This document shows positions 8,247-17,258 of a DNA stretch of 64,000 nucleotides, piece by piece. The stretch is from contig NZ_CP092099.1 in the NCBI RefSeq assembly GCF_022259695.1, forward strand, positions 1,844,471 to 1,908,470, read 5' to 3'. The stretch is from Flaviramulus sp. BrNp1-15. Lineage in GTDB: Bacteria; Bacteroidota; Bacteroidia; Flavobacteriales; Flavobacteriaceae. The position numbers and the translations under genes are program-made. Position 1 is the stretch's first letter, and the number at the start of each line of letters is the position of its first letter. A model generated the notes under the pieces. That model searched no databases, was not told the origin of the DNA, and saw only the letters and a program-made list of their open reading frames with translations.

Positions 8247-8328
8247 AAAAATAGAGGATGATATATTTAATTTTTCTAATTATTTCTCTACTGCTTGATA
8301 TAATAATAAATTTTTAAAATTTAGAAAG

Positions 8329-8997
8329 ATGAAACTATTAAAACGATTAGGACTTTTTTTATTAGCATTTAGCTGTTCTACAACTGAGTTAGTTGATTAT
8401 TGGAAAAACCCAGATATAGATGTTTATAGTCCAAGTAAAGTTTTATTAGTTGGCATGACATCTAATCTTGAAGCTAGAGAAAAATTTGAAAAGCAATTAC
8501 AAGAAGAATATGAATCTAGAGGTATAGAAGCAGTAATGAGTTTAGAGCTTTTTGATTCATCATTCACCACCGAAAAGAAAACAGAGCAGGAGCTTAAAGT
8601 GCTGGAAAATGACCTAATTAATGATGGCTTTGATACCGTTTTATTTACAAGAGTTGTAGGGTTAGAAGATAAAATTACCTACAAAAAAAACTATGATGGG
8701 TACGAAAATACGCATAGAAAATTTAGGGAAGATTATTTAAAATATCAAGACGCTTTTTACAATCCAGATTATTATGAAGAATACACAGTGTATCATAGTG
8801 AGACAGCTATGTATTGTTTGTGTCCAACAAAAGACAGAGAATTAATTTGGAAAGGATATATCGATATTACCGATCCTGAATCTATAAATGAAACCGTCAA
8901 TGATTATGTAAGACTTATTGTAATTGTTTTAGAAGAGGAACAACTCATAAATTCAACTGTAATGGAAGAAAAAATGGATGAAGAAGCCATTAAGTAA
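8329..8997 (+). CDS. Putative lipoprotein (paralogue A)
   Basis: A 222-residue protein with a lipoprotein signal: a Lys/Leu-rich start and lipobox LLAFSC (Cys about residue 16). The mature part begins STTELVDYWKNPDID and contains an alpha/beta core (KVLLVGMTSNLEAREKFEKQ, DTVLFTRVVG). A YQDAFYNPDYYEEY segment is nearly identical in character to one in the next gene, so the two are tandem paralogues that overlap by 20 bp and are translationally coupled. Function is unknown. A half FNR-like box (TGATATATTTAA, 8259-8270) lies upstream but is weak. Confidence 0.75.
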   Translation: MKLLKRLGLFLLAFSCSTTELVDYWKNPDIDVYSPSKVLLVGMTSNLEAREKFEKQLQEEYESRGIEAVMSLELFDSSFTTEKKTEQELKVLENDLINDGFDTVLFTRVVGLEDKITYKKNYDGYENTHRKFREDYLKYQDAFYNPDYYEEYTVYHSETAMYCLCPTKDRELIWKGYIDITDPESINETVNDYVRLIVIVLEEEQLINSTVMEEKMDEEAIK

Positions 8998-9658
8998 TAT
9001 TAATTTAAAGATAACAAGGGGAGTAGCATTGGTTTTTGTTTTCCTTATAACAAGCTGTTCTTCAATTAAATTAATATCAAGTTGGAAAAATCCGGAATTT
9101 GGGTTATTGTTTAAACCCAAAAAAATATTGGTTGTAGGAGTTACTCCAAATTACGATGCGAGAAGTGCTTTTGAATTTCAATTAATAAATGAATTAAACG
9201 ATAGAAATATTACAGCTTTACAAAGTGCTGTAGTTTTTGAAACCTCATTTCAAGATTCTCAACAAACTGAACAAGAAATTGAGTTACAAGTTGATAAATT
9301 ACTATCAAAAGATTACGATACCATTTTGGTCTCTATGGTAAAAGGAGTTGATGATAATGAGTCCTATGGTAGCGATTCATCTAAAACCGATTACCATTTA
9401 CGACGTTTTATCTTTTACTATTTAGCCTATCAAGATGCTTATTTTAATCAGGATTATTATTCACGATATAAGGTTTTTAATATAGAAACATCTGTCTATA
9501 ATTTAAAAAATGAAACTGATAAATCTTTAGTTTGGCGTGGATCTTTCGATTTAGTAGACCCGAATAATAATAAAAAAGCTATAGATTTATATGTTAAAAA
9601 ACTAATCAAGACCTTAGAAAAAGAAAAGATTATTCCTAAAAAAAAGTGGTTTAGGTGA
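8978..9658 (+). CDS. Putative lipoprotein (paralogue B)
   Basis: A 226-residue protein that starts inside the end of paralogue A. The signal peptide ends in the lipobox FLITSC (Cys about residue 27), followed by SSIKLISSWKNPEFG. It shares with paralogue A the W-K-N-P start, the KILVVGVTPNYDARSAFE strand-helix, the YLAYQDAYFNQDYYSRY block and the C-terminal WRGSFDLVDP segment. It is probably anchored in the outer or inner membrane facing the periplasm. No enzyme motif was recognised. It is the last gene before the tRNA-Ser-associated island. Confidence 0.75.
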   Translation: MKKPLSNINLKITRGVALVFVFLITSCSSIKLISSWKNPEFGLLFKPKKILVVGVTPNYDARSAFEFQLINELNDRNITALQSAVVFETSFQDSQQTEQEIELQVDKLLSKDYDTILVSMVKGVDDNESYGSDSSKTDYHLRRFIFYYLAYQDAYFNQDYYSRYKVFNIETSVYNLKNETDKSLVWRGSFDLVDPNNNKKAIDLYVKKLIKTLEKEKIIPKKKWFR

Positions 9659-9777
9659 GTTTGTAATTAATATAAAACTGTGCTAAAAAGATACTTTTGT
9701 TGATAGTAGAAATGCTTGATAAAATATGTGGTTTAATTCTAATTCTTAGCTTTTTTAACCTTTTGTTATAAAATGTA

Positions 9778-9810
9778 AAAAGCCGATAAACATAATGTTT
9801 ATCGGCTTTT
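9778..9810. terminator. Bidirectional hairpin terminator left of the island
   Basis: A perfect 15-bp stem (AAAAGCCGATAAACA at 9778-9792 against 9796-9810) with a 3-nt loop, A-rich on the left and T-rich on the right. It can end the lipoprotein transcript from the left and, before insertion of the island, could have ended the tRNA-Ser transcript from the right. Confidence 0.8.
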
Positions 9811-9811
9811 A

Positions 9812-9826
9812 TCGCGGAGAAAGAGG
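9812..9826 (-). repeat. Putative attachment-site remnant (copy of tRNA-Ser 3' end)
   Basis: TCGCGGAGAAAGAGG is identical to 36317-36331, which covers the discriminator, the 3' acceptor strand and the first T-stem bases of tRNA-Ser. Identity stops on both sides, so only 15 bp of the tRNA is present here, as expected for an att remnant. Confidence 0.65.
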
Positions 9827-9883
9827 CTCCGTAAATCTTTAAACTTTATCAGTGATATCAAAGGTTTCCGTATTTTAGTTTCC

Positions 9884-9906
9884 AATAGGGTAACACATAG
9901 GGTAAC
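9884..9906. repeat. Tandem ATAGGGTAAC repeats inside the left island end
   Basis: AATAGGGTAAC (9884-9894) and ATAGGGTAAC (9897-9906) are direct repeats 13 bp apart. A third AATAGGGTAAC lies at 36195-36205 just inside the other end. Their placement resembles integrase arm-type sites, though this is only inferred. Confidence 0.45.
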
Positions 9907-10006
9907 CACTTTTTTTAAATCAAAATGTTCTATTGTAAATTAACAAAAAATATTTTAGTAATAGAATTAATACTTCATTTAGTTGTTAATATTATACTTA
10001 TGAGAT

Positions 10007-10516
10007 TTAACTATAACTCTTCAACAACATACTTGCTTGTAAATAATGCTTTCCAGTTTTAAAGTTTTGTTTCTTTTCAAAATGAAGATTTAAGATTTCT
10101 CCAAACTTGGTTTTTTGTTCTAGATGATGAATAAGTTCAAGAATAGAGTTATAATCTCCTTCAATTGTAAATTGATACGTTTTAATGGTTAAATCATTAT
10201 TTTTTGATTTATGGGGCTCTAAAAAACTAACAACTTTTAACTTGTTATTGGAAAAGGAATTTATAGTTTTTAATAAATTATTTTGAATTGAGCCACCTTG
10301 AATTTGATATTTAGTTAAAAGGGAATCGTAATACTTTTGCTTCTGTTTTAAAAGCGATAATTGCTGTGGTGTATTTTTAAAAAGTACTTCTTCTTTTTTT
10401 AATTCATTATACTCTTTTTTTAAATTTAGAGTATTAATAATAGCCAACTGATAAGATAAAATCAAAATGATAATAAATCCAGCAACCAGTAGTATATTTT
10501 TGGTCTTATTTGTCAT
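10007..10516 (-). CDS. GspM/PilO-like inner-membrane protein
   Basis: A 169-residue bitopic protein: a short cytoplasmic start (MTNKTKNI), one membrane helix at residues 8-27 (LLVAGFIIILILSYQLAII), a coiled coil (residues 30-65, Lys/Glu/Leu-rich), and a small alpha/beta periplasmic domain (TYQFTIEGDYNSILELIHHL, typical of the ferredoxin-like PilO/GspM fold). It overlaps the GspL-like gene by 4 bp and ends the left operon. In T2SS and type IV pili this partner links the ATPase platform to the secretin. Sequence identity to characterised GspM cannot be judged, so the call rests on topology and gene order. Confidence 0.7.
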   Translation of the reverse strand: MTNKTKNILLVAGFIIILILSYQLAIINTLNLKKEYNELKKEEVLFKNTPQQLSLLKQKQKYYDSLLTKYQIQGGSIQNNLLKTINSFSNNKLKVVSFLEPHKSKNNDLTIKTYQFTIEGDYNSILELIHHLEQKTKFGEILNLHFEKKQNFKTGKHYLQASMLLKSYS

Positions 10517-11718
10517 GTTGTTATTATGATTTTAATGCTAAAAGAAGAGATAGACGTTTTAGTATCTTTATAATTATTAACTTCAACTTTGTCTATCCAC
10601 GTCATAGTTTCTAAAGTTGAAACCCATTTTGAATAGGCTTCGCTATCGTTAGAGGTTCCTGATAAAATAATGGTATTTTGGTTTAATTCAATACCCTTAT
10701 CTTGTTTTAAGCTTTTCATTAAAGGTTGATAATTAATTTCAGTAAGTAAAATGGAGTTTGGTATGCTTTTTACTAACGAGTTAACATAAAAAGAGCTTTT
10801 AGAAGCACTGCTTTTAAGCAAATCATCAGTCATTTTCTTTGATTTACTAACATCTTCATTTAATTTAATAATTTGACTTTTAGTAGTTTGATTTAGTTGT
10901 GAAGTTGAATTTAAGCTATTGACTTTATTGAAATAGTAATTAAAAAACGCAAAATTAATTAATAAAACAACAAGTATAAAAACAAGTGAAGTTTTAAAGA
11001 ATTGATTGAAGAACCGAACTTGTTTAAAAGTATTAAGAAGTTCCGTTAGTTTATTCTTAAAGTTTGTAGTTGGTTTATAATTATTTAGAACATAAGCAAG
11101 CGCTCCAGATAAAGATAAAATGTAATAATTTGAAGTTTCTAATCCATTTATGTTATAGTTTTCTTCTTTAATATTTTCATTCAAATCAATGGTTTCAATA
11201 GTTTTATTCTTAAATGATATGACAGCATTTGAAGTTGAAATGGCATCAATATCCACAAAAGATATAGTATTTGATATTATGGAATTCCCTAGCGAAAAAT
11301 TCACAACATAAATACCCAAATCTGTATATTTTTTTATTAGCTCATCAACATATTTTTTTCTACAAATAGAAATGAAATAGTAATCATTTTGGTCTATAAT
11401 TTCAAAATAAAATTCAGCTAAATTTATATTTGGAAAAGCCTTATTAACAAGTTTTAAATCATCATTATGAGCTTCATGTTTTAATTTTTTGGTTAAAATA
11501 TGGTCATTGTTTATTATAAGAAAAACATGTTGCTGTTTAGGAAGTTGTTTAGAAACATCTTCAACAGATTTTGAAGAAAAAGTAGTATGGATATCAACCT
11601 CTTGTTTTATTTTTTTTAGAATAGTAACATAAATTATTGCTTCATTATGCTTTAAAGTATATTCAATACCAGAAAAGGTATTTCCAAATTGAAGATATGA
11701 TATAAAACGATCTAACAT
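10513..11718 (-). CDS. GspL/PilMN-like assembly protein
   Basis: A 401-residue protein with a cytoplasmic actin-like part (residues 1-225; weak PilM/GspL features such as FLIINNDHILTKKL), a single membrane helix at about 243-262 (SLVFILVVLLINFAFFNYYF), a coiled coil (270-305) and a PilN-like ferredoxin-fold domain containing IPNSILLTEINYQPL and WVSTLETMTWIDKVEV. This is the layout of T2SS GspL, a natural fusion of PilM and PilN, which recruits the GspE ATPase to the inner membrane. It shares a 1-bp stop/start overlap with the secretin gene upstream. Confidence 0.72.
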   Translation of the reverse strand: MLDRFISYLQFGNTFSGIEYTLKHNEAIIYVTILKKIKQEVDIHTTFSSKSVEDVSKQLPKQQHVFLIINNDHILTKKLKHEAHNDDLKLVNKAFPNINLAEFYFEIIDQNDYYFISICRKKYVDELIKKYTDLGIYVVNFSLGNSIISNTISFVDIDAISTSNAVISFKNKTIETIDLNENIKEENYNINGLETSNYYILSLSGALAYVLNNYKPTTNFKNKLTELLNTFKQVRFFNQFFKTSLVFILVVLLINFAFFNYYFNKVNSLNSTSQLNQTTKSQIIKLNEDVSKSKKMTDDLLKSSASKSSFYVNSLVKSIPNSILLTEINYQPLMKSLKQDKGIELNQNTIILSGTSNDSEAYSKWVSTLETMTWIDKVEVNNYKDTKTSISSFSIKIIITT

Positions 11719-13934
11719 TAATAGATAATAGTTGGTTTTATAAAAACAGTAAGTTTAGCTTTTGAAGCTTCTCTTTTACGCGAACTAAATAACCATTTTA
11801 TTACAGGAACTCTTGCTAAAAAAGGCACGCCAGAACCCGAATCGTTTTTTACTTGTTCTTCCAAACCACCAAGAACCACAATATCCTGGTCTTGCACTCT
11901 AATAATTGAGCTAAACTCACGAGAACTGATATCTGGAGGTGCATTTTCATCAATACGAGTTCCAAAACTCGATTGAATAACAAAAATATCTAACGTCACT
12001 TGTCCATCTCCTGAAACTAATGGCTTAATGGTAAGTCCTAATTCTGCATCTATAGGTTCGTAATTAGTAATTTCAGAGGTTTGCGGATTATCAGTTCCAT
12101 AAATATTACGTTGAGTAACCGTGTAATATGAGGTTTCTCCATTAGAAAAAGTAGCCCGATGTCCATTTAAAGTCGATAATTTTGGAGTAGATTTTATTTT
12201 AAGATTACCATTACTTTCCATAGCCTTAACTGTTGCAAAAAAGTTTGGCACAACCTTACCCAAATTAATACGATCAAACCCATCAAATCCATTAATAACT
12301 TTGTTTATAGTTCTTGCCCCAAGAGTGAAATCTGTTTTTGGAAAAATAGCCCCCTTTGTTTCTGCTGGTTCATCACCAATGCCCCAAGTAACTCCAGATT
12401 CTATAATGTTACTTTTATTAACTTCAACAAACATCACTTCAATTAAAACAACTGGTACTGTTTTATCAATGTATTGAATAAAATTTTTAAGCCGTTCTAT
12501 TTTTGTACTTGTACCTGTCACGTACAAGCTATTAAGTTCATGATCTATTTTTATATCTAAACCTTCAGCAATTTCAACAGGAATGATTTCTTCTATCGTC
12601 TGAGAAGCACCACCAGATGAGGTGTTATTATAATTAGATATGTTTGATGATGTTCTATTTCTGTTCAAGCCAGAATTATTGATAGATGAATTATTATTAT
12701 AACCAGAGTTGCTATTATAATTTTGATTATAACTAGAGTAATTATTATAATTAGCATTGTTATAGTTACTTCTTCCAACAGTTCTACTTCTTGAACTTCC
12801 ACCCAAAGGATCTGAAAGTAGTTCTACTGAGCGATGCATTAAATGAATAACCTCTACTTTTCTAACACTAAGTTGATTCTCGGTTCCAAAATAATAAATG
12901 TTTCCTTCTTTTTTAAAGGTTAAAACGATGTTGGAATCTGCAATTATGGGATTATTGTTTTGACGGTTATTTGTATTTGAAGGTGGGGTGGTATTTGCTT
13001 GCGGATTAATATTTGAGGCACTATTGAATGATTCAAATATTTTATTTAGAAGATCATCAAACGAAATGGATTTTGCTCTAAAGGTTACCGTTCCACCTTT
13101 GTCCAATGGAGTTGCTGTAAAAATATCAATATTAAACGCGTTTCCTATATCATTGATTATAGTTTTTATAGGCGTATGGTTAAAATCTACTTCTAGTAAT
13201 TGTTTTTCTAAATCTAGAACTTTAAAAATAGAAGTGTCTCCTTGTCTTCCTCCATAATTTCTTGGATTTGTGTTTGTAGTAATACTATTATCCTCAAATA
13301 GATAAAAATTTTCATTTGTTTTTTCAGTATATAAATTATTGGAAAATGCCAAATTTTGCATTGCCGTATCAAAAGGCATGTCTTTTATATAAGACGTAAG
13401 GATTTTGTTTTCTAAACCAGGAGTGAATACCAAATTCTTAGCACTTTCATCCATAATACGTTTAAAAACATCAAATAATTTATCGTTTTGAGCATTAATA
13501 GTAATGGTATTGTTATCTGGGTTGTACTGAATTGGAATTATACGTTCCTCTGGAATTTCAGTTGGCGCCGTATATTTTTTAATTGATAGAATACTACCTG
13601 TGAAGTCTATGGTTAGGTTATACTCTTTACATAAAAACACCAAAAGATCTGATACAGTTACGTTTGAAAAATTATTATTAGCAATTGTTATTTGATTAAG
13701 TTCTGGTGAAATATTAATATTAACCGCATGCGCATTGGAAATAGCCAAAATAAAATTAGCTAATGAGATATTACTAACACTTATTTCTGTTTTAGCTTGT
13801 TCTGCGAGTCCTGAGTTTTCAGTTGAGAGTAATTCAAGTTGATTTTTAATATCAGAGAATCTCTGATGATCATTTTGGGATAACCCGAAATAAAAACTCA
13901 ATAATAAAATCCAGATTAATTTTTTCATATACAT
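11718..13934 (-). CDS. gspD: Type II secretion/type IV pilus secretin (GspD-like)
   Basis: A 738-residue protein; an alternative ATG two codons later (13928) may be the true start. A signal peptide (KKLIWILLLSFYFGLSQ) has no lipobox. Periplasmic STN/N0-type domains follow (NISLANFILAISNAHAVNI, then two further repeats up to about residue 300). An Asn/Ser-rich low-complexity linker spans about 385-440. The C-terminal secretin domain has VPVVLIEVMFVEVNKSNIIE, the turn LKIKSTPKLSTLNG, IVVLGGLEEQ and VPFLARVPVIKWLFSSR, the conserved 'VPxLxxIPxLGxLF' signature. It forms the outer-membrane channel. Confidence 0.92.
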   Translation of the reverse strand: MYMKKLIWILLLSFYFGLSQNDHQRFSDIKNQLELLSTENSGLAEQAKTEISVSNISLANFILAISNAHAVNINISPELNQITIANNNFSNVTVSDLLVFLCKEYNLTIDFTGSILSIKKYTAPTEIPEERIIPIQYNPDNNTITINAQNDKLFDVFKRIMDESAKNLVFTPGLENKILTSYIKDMPFDTAMQNLAFSNNLYTEKTNENFYLFEDNSITTNTNPRNYGGRQGDTSIFKVLDLEKQLLEVDFNHTPIKTIINDIGNAFNIDIFTATPLDKGGTVTFRAKSISFDDLLNKIFESFNSASNINPQANTTPPSNTNNRQNNNPIIADSNIVLTFKKEGNIYYFGTENQLSVRKVEVIHLMHRSVELLSDPLGGSSRSRTVGRSNYNNANYNNYSSYNQNYNSNSGYNNNSSINNSGLNRNRTSSNISNYNNTSSGGASQTIEEIIPVEIAEGLDIKIDHELNSLYVTGTSTKIERLKNFIQYIDKTVPVVLIEVMFVEVNKSNIIESGVTWGIGDEPAETKGAIFPKTDFTLGARTINKVINGFDGFDRINLGKVVPNFFATVKAMESNGNLKIKSTPKLSTLNGHRATFSNGETSYYTVTQRNIYGTDNPQTSEITNYEPIDAELGLTIKPLVSGDGQVTLDIFVIQSSFGTRIDENAPPDISSREFSSIIRVQDQDIVVLGGLEEQVKNDSGSGVPFLARVPVIKWLFSSRKREASKAKLTVFIKPTIIY

Positions 13935-13955
13935 TTTTTAAAGGCTTTTCCAGAC

Positions 13956-15362
13956 CTAATCAATTAACAAAGCATAAACTTCTTCAACCGAAGTTACACC
14001 TTGTTTTACCAAGTTAATAGCGTTAAGTTTTAAACTAGAAATATTGTTTTCTTGCAAATAATCATCAATTTCTAGCTGGTTGTTTTTTATGTTTGGAACT
14101 AGTAGTTTTGTAATGGGTATAATTTCATAGATAGCTTTTCTGCCTATATAACCCGTGTGGTAACATTTAGGACAACCAGTTGCTACGTAATGAGTATCTA
14201 AATCTCTTGGAATACTAAAGTTTTCTGGAAATATATCCTTATTAACAGGAGTTTCTTGATTACAAGCGTTACATAACTTTCTAACCAAGCGTTGTGCAAT
14301 ACTCACATTTAATGTACTTGCTATTAAAAATGCTGGAATTCCCATATCTATCAACCTGGAAATAGTAGCCCACGCAGAGTTTGTATGAATGGTAGAAAGC
14401 ACTAAATGACCAGTTAAAGCTGCACGAATTGCCATATTTGCTGTTTTTACATCCCGTATTTCACCAACCATAATGATGTCTGGATCTTGACGTAAAAAAG
14501 TACGTAAAGCATTGGCAAAATCTAAACCTATATTTTCTTTAAGTTGGACTTGGTTAATACCTTCCAATGTGTATTCTATAGGGTCTTCAATAGTAACTAT
14601 ATTGGTTTTGTCATCATTTAATAGCTTAAGAGTAGCATACAACGTAGTGGTTTTTCCAGATCCTGTTGGTCCAGAAATTAGTACAATGCCATTTGGACTC
14701 TTAACGGCCTCTTTGTAAGTTTTAAGTTCTTTATCGGTAAACCCTAAATCTTTTATATCTATATGGTTTGCATCCTTACTTAAAATACGAAGTACTATTT
14801 TTTCTCCATGTAAAGTTGGCAAACTGGATACACGAATATCGAATTCATCATTTTGAGTTTTAACGGTTATTCGTCCGTCTTGAGGTAGTCGTTTTTCAGA
14901 AATATCTAAACCCGCTTTAATTTTAAGCTTGTTAACAATTACTGGGTATTCTGATAGGGAAATAATGAAATGTTCTTTGAGTTTTCCGTCTAAACGAAAG
15001 CGAACCCGACATTTATGCTCGTAAGGTTCAAAATGAATATCGCTGCTACCAATATCTTTTGCAGATAATAATAGCTTTTCCAAAAAATCGTTTGTGTAAT
15101 GTAAATCTTCAGAATAAGTAAAATCTCTTTTTCTGAAGTTATTGGACAAATACAGGTTTATATTTTCAGAAGTTTCCGAAAGTAATTCTATATCTTTTCC
15201 AAAAACCACGCGAAGTTCTCTTTTTAAGTTTTCTGAAGGTGCATCCGATTTAAATATCAGGGTTCCATTATGAGCTTCAACAGGTACAATTTTATAATGA
15301 TAAGCCTGCTCACTACTAATAAGCTGTAATAAAGAGGTTGATATAGTATAATTATTCTTCAT
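13956..15362 (-). CDS. gspE: GspE/PilB-type secretion ATPase
   Basis: A 468-residue hexameric traffic ATPase. A short N-terminal domain (1-95) leads into SSDIHFEPYEHKCRVRFRLDG. Walker A is GPTGSGKTTT (about 230-239), the Asp box is IVTIEDPIEYTLEGINQVQ, Walker B is IIMVGEIRD, and the His box is STIHTNSA. A tetracysteine zinc site (CNAC ... CPKC, about 360-400) marks the assembly-type ATPases rather than PilT. It powers pseudopilus extension at the inner-membrane platform. It lies between the peptidase gene (6-bp gap) and the secretin gene. No PilT-like retraction ATPase occurs in the window. Confidence 0.94.
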   Translation of the reverse strand: MKNNYTISTSLLQLISSEQAYHYKIVPVEAHNGTLIFKSDAPSENLKRELRVVFGKDIELLSETSENINLYLSNNFRKRDFTYSEDLHYTNDFLEKLLLSAKDIGSSDIHFEPYEHKCRVRFRLDGKLKEHFIISLSEYPVIVNKLKIKAGLDISEKRLPQDGRITVKTQNDEFDIRVSSLPTLHGEKIVLRILSKDANHIDIKDLGFTDKELKTYKEAVKSPNGIVLISGPTGSGKTTTLYATLKLLNDDKTNIVTIEDPIEYTLEGINQVQLKENIGLDFANALRTFLRQDPDIIMVGEIRDVKTANMAIRAALTGHLVLSTIHTNSAWATISRLIDMGIPAFLIASTLNVSIAQRLVRKLCNACNQETPVNKDIFPENFSIPRDLDTHYVATGCPKCYHTGYIGRKAIYEIIPITKLLVPNIKNNQLEIDDYLQENNISSLKLNAINLVKQGVTSVEEVYALLID

Positions 15363-15368
15363 AAGAAC

Positions 15369-15851
15369 TTAAATATTATAGACGAGATTTGTAATATTAA
15401 CCCAATGGCACAAATAACTCATCAAAAAGAAAAAGCTCATATAACCTGCAAGAGGAACTGTAGTTTTTAATTTTGTTTTACCTCCTCTAAAAAGATGTAA
15501 TAGCAAAGAAAAAATTAAAGCACTTATAAAAATTACTATGAAAGAGATTGTTGAAAATGATACAGTTAAAGCTGTAAATAAAAGTATGTCTCCAAGACCA
15601 ATGGTCTTTAAAAGAGAGAGGTTAAGTTTAAAATTAGCATATATAGCAATGATAAAAATTAAAAAAAAGATGAAAGTAACATTTAGAATTACAGAATTTA
15701 CAAATAGTTCTGGAAGCGTATTATTATAAAATAATAAACCACTTAAAATTCCAATTAAAGGAAACATAAACCAATATACTAATCGTTCCTTTCTATCTTG
15801 AAAAAAAACAATAAGCAGGGCAATTGTTAATAGGATTTTTATAATTATCAT
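15369..15851 (-). CDS. Prepilin peptidase (A24 family, catalytic domain only)
   Basis: A 160-residue polytopic membrane protein with about five helices. The two catalytic Asp are visible: one in VFFQDRKERLVYW (residue about 19) and one in the GxGD motif (KTIGLGDILLF). The usual N-terminal cysteine-rich and methyltransferase part of PilD/GspO (about 290 residues) is absent, so this enzyme probably only cleaves. Its likely substrates are the four pilin-like proteins of the island, all of which have Ala rather than Gly before the cleavage site. It abuts the pseudopilin gene. Confidence 0.88.
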   Translation of the reverse strand: MIIIKILLTIALLIVFFQDRKERLVYWFMFPLIGILSGLLFYNNTLPELFVNSVILNVTFIFFLIFIIAIYANFKLNLSLLKTIGLGDILLFTALTVSFSTISFIVIFISALIFSLLLHLFRGGKTKLKTTVPLAGYMSFFFLMSYLCHWVNITNLVYNI

Positions 15852-16277
15852 TTAATCTTTTATAATTTGTTTAGGTGTTCCTGTTTCATCTATTTCCCAA
15901 ACATTAAAAATACCATCACCATCAAAATCTGTTACAGCAGTTGCTCTAGCTTTAAAACTATTATTGTCTGCATTTAACAGTTCATAATTATAATTACTAG
16001 TTCCATTTTCATTAACTGTTGTTGGGGCTTCAAAATCAACTTCATTTAAGTCATTTGCATATTTTGAATACATATACCTATATGTAGACTGTGAGTTATA
16101 AATGAATTTCAGTTGCGTTTGTGCCTCTACACTTTTAGTTTTAGCAATCAGAGGCATTAAATTAGGTAATGCTAGTAGTAAAAGAATACCAATAATGACC
16201 AATACAATTAACACTTCTTGCAAATTATAAGCAGCAACTTTTGTTGAACTTGTAATACTATAAACTTTCTTCTTCAT
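15852..16277 (-). CDS. Major pseudopilin-like protein (GspG-like)
   Basis: A 141-residue type IV pilin-like protein. After a 17-residue basic leader comes the class III signal KVAA-YNLQEVL with Glu at mature position 5, then a hydrophobic stretch (VLIVLVIIGILLLLALPNLM). The globular part has the pattern AQTQLKFIYNSQSTYRYMY and ends in an acidic FDGDGIFNVWEID, which resembles the calcium-binding ends of GspG pseudopilins. It is the first structural gene of the left operon, immediately after the response regulator, and is probably the main filament subunit. Confidence 0.85.
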   Translation of the reverse strand: MKKKVYSITSSTKVAAYNLQEVLIVLVIIGILLLLALPNLMPLIAKTKSVEAQTQLKFIYNSQSTYRYMYSKYANDLNEVDFEAPTTVNENGTSNYNYELLNADNNSFKARATAVTDFDGDGIFNVWEIDETGTPKQIIKD

Positions 16278-16285
16278 TTTTTTTT

Positions 16286-16963
16286 TTATAAAAACCCATT
16301 TTCTCTCGCAAGCCTTAGTAATACTTTGTCAGACTTTTTATCATTGTTAAAAATTTGATTAAGACGTCGTTTTCTGCGCTCAATTCCTGCTAATGATAAA
16401 TGAACTACTTCCGGCAATTCTTTGGTTTTCGCACCAAGTGATAATTGATATAACATTTGTCTATCGATATCATCTAAATTAAAATCATTAGAGATATGTT
16501 GCCTCACTAATTTCAATACAGGTTTGCTGTAATAAGGAATGTCATATATAATATTTAGAATCCCTTCTGTTAAGTTTTGGAAGTTTAATTCGCTTTTAAG
16601 TAGTAAACCGTTAGGTTTAACAGTCTTTAGTATATTAACAAGTCTATAATTGTTATTTAAGTGTGTAGAAACGATAATTTTAACTTTAGGAAACATACAT
16701 CTCAATTTTATTCCTAAATCATCTCCAGATACAATTTTTTTGGTTTTAGAGGGTGGTAAGCTAATATCTAAAAATACTAGATCAATAAGTTTGTTTTCAA
16801 TAGCACGTTCTATTTCCAGATTAGCTTCATCACAATTTTTAGCCACTGTAATTTTAAATTGAATAGTATGGTTTTTGGAAGAAACATAATCTAATGCTCT
16901 TATATAACCATCTATTATAAGTTGGTGATCTTCAATAATTAGGGTGTTTAGCGGTTTAATCAT
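16286..16963 (-). CDS. LuxR-type response regulator, probable activator of the island
   Basis: A 225-residue protein. The receiver domain has the acidic pair (IIEDH, Glu11/Asp12), the phospho-acceptor Asp66 in LVFLDISLPPS, a switch Thr/Ser (IIVSTH) and Lys near LLLKSE. The C-terminal helix-turn-helix (FNLDDIDRQMLYQLSLGAKTKEL, then a recognition helix with LAGIERRKRRLNQIF) is GerE-like. There is no partner histidine kinase in the island. It is the first gene of the left operon, and its promoter region (17061-17085) carries the strongest copy of the inverted repeat found before all four island transcription units, so it probably activates itself and the rest. Confidence 0.85.
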   Translation of the reverse strand: MIKPLNTLIIEDHQLIIDGYIRALDYVSSKNHTIQFKITVAKNCDEANLEIERAIENKLIDLVFLDISLPPSKTKKIVSGDDLGIKLRCMFPKVKIIVSTHLNNNYRLVNILKTVKPNGLLLKSELNFQNLTEGILNIIYDIPYYSKPVLKLVRQHISNDFNLDDIDRQMLYQLSLGAKTKELPEVVHLSLAGIERRKRRLNQIFNNDKKSDKVLLRLARENGFL

Positions 16964-17060
16964 ATGACATAATTTTTCGCGTAAAAAAAGTAAGAGTTTG
17001 CAAGCTTCTTTTCATTGATTTCAAACAAACAAAAACAAATCTATTTATATGTAATCAAAA

Positions 17061-17095
17061 AAAAGTAAGGCAAACCCTTACTTTTAATAAGGGTT
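17061..17095 (-). promoter_or_regulatory. Operator of the response-regulator/secretin operon
   Basis: Perfect 10-bp arms AAAAGTAAGG (17061-17070) and CCTTACTTTT (17076-17085) are separated by CAAAC. A second overlapping inverted repeat pairs AACCCTTA (17073-17080) with TAAGGGTT (17088-17095). On the minus strand a perfect TAGATTTG (17043-17036) begins exactly 30 bp from the first repeat's centre (17073). Confidence 0.65.
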
Positions 17096-17192
17096 GGTTA
17101 TTTGCTTAAATGTAGGCGAAAACTTTTATTGAATTGAGGAATTACTTACTAATTTAAAAAAATAATTTAAAAATTCAAGACCTTATGTTTTG

Positions 17193-17208
17193 TATGGGAA
17201 ACCCTTAT
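17193..17208 (+). promoter_or_regulatory. Operator of the YD-repeat/RHS operon
   Basis: TATGG-GAAAC-CCTTAT, a one-sidedly degenerate copy of GTAAGG-N5-CCTTAC, centred at 17200. TAGATTTA (17230-17237) begins exactly 30 bp downstream of the centre, with the start codon at 17259. Confidence 0.6.
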
Positions 17209-17258
17209 TTTTTTTTTTGGATGTCTTTATAGATTTACAAAAATCAAAACACACAACC

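Larger units (their letters stand above)
9659..10006. other. Non-coding junction between chromosome and island
   Basis: This 348-bp gap holds no supported gene. It contains a strong hairpin terminator (9778-9810), the 15-bp copy of the tRNA-Ser 3' end (9812-9826) and two tandem ATAGGGTAAC repeats (9884-9906). It is best read as the left boundary of the integrated island. Confidence 0.7.
16964..17258. promoter_or_regulatory. Divergent control region of the island
   Basis: A 295-bp non-coding region between the response-regulator operon (minus) and the YD-repeat gene (plus). It holds the minus-strand promoter TAGATTTG (17043-17036), inverted repeats at 17061-17095, and a second operator/promoter pair at 17193-17208 and 17230-17237 for the plus strand. 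Confidence 0.65.

Noticed and set aside
8259-8270. FNR site before the lipoprotein pair
   Set aside because: Only one half (TGATA) is intact; the other half reads TTTAA, so it is not counted with the four good sites.
9812-9900. A second tRNA-Ser gene at the left island end
   Set aside because: Only 15 bp match the tRNA 3' end; the anticodon arm and 5' half are missing.
17190-17258. Upstream TTG start for the YD-repeat gene
   Set aside because: It lies in the operator and promoter, and the ATG at 17259 starts a clean signal peptide.
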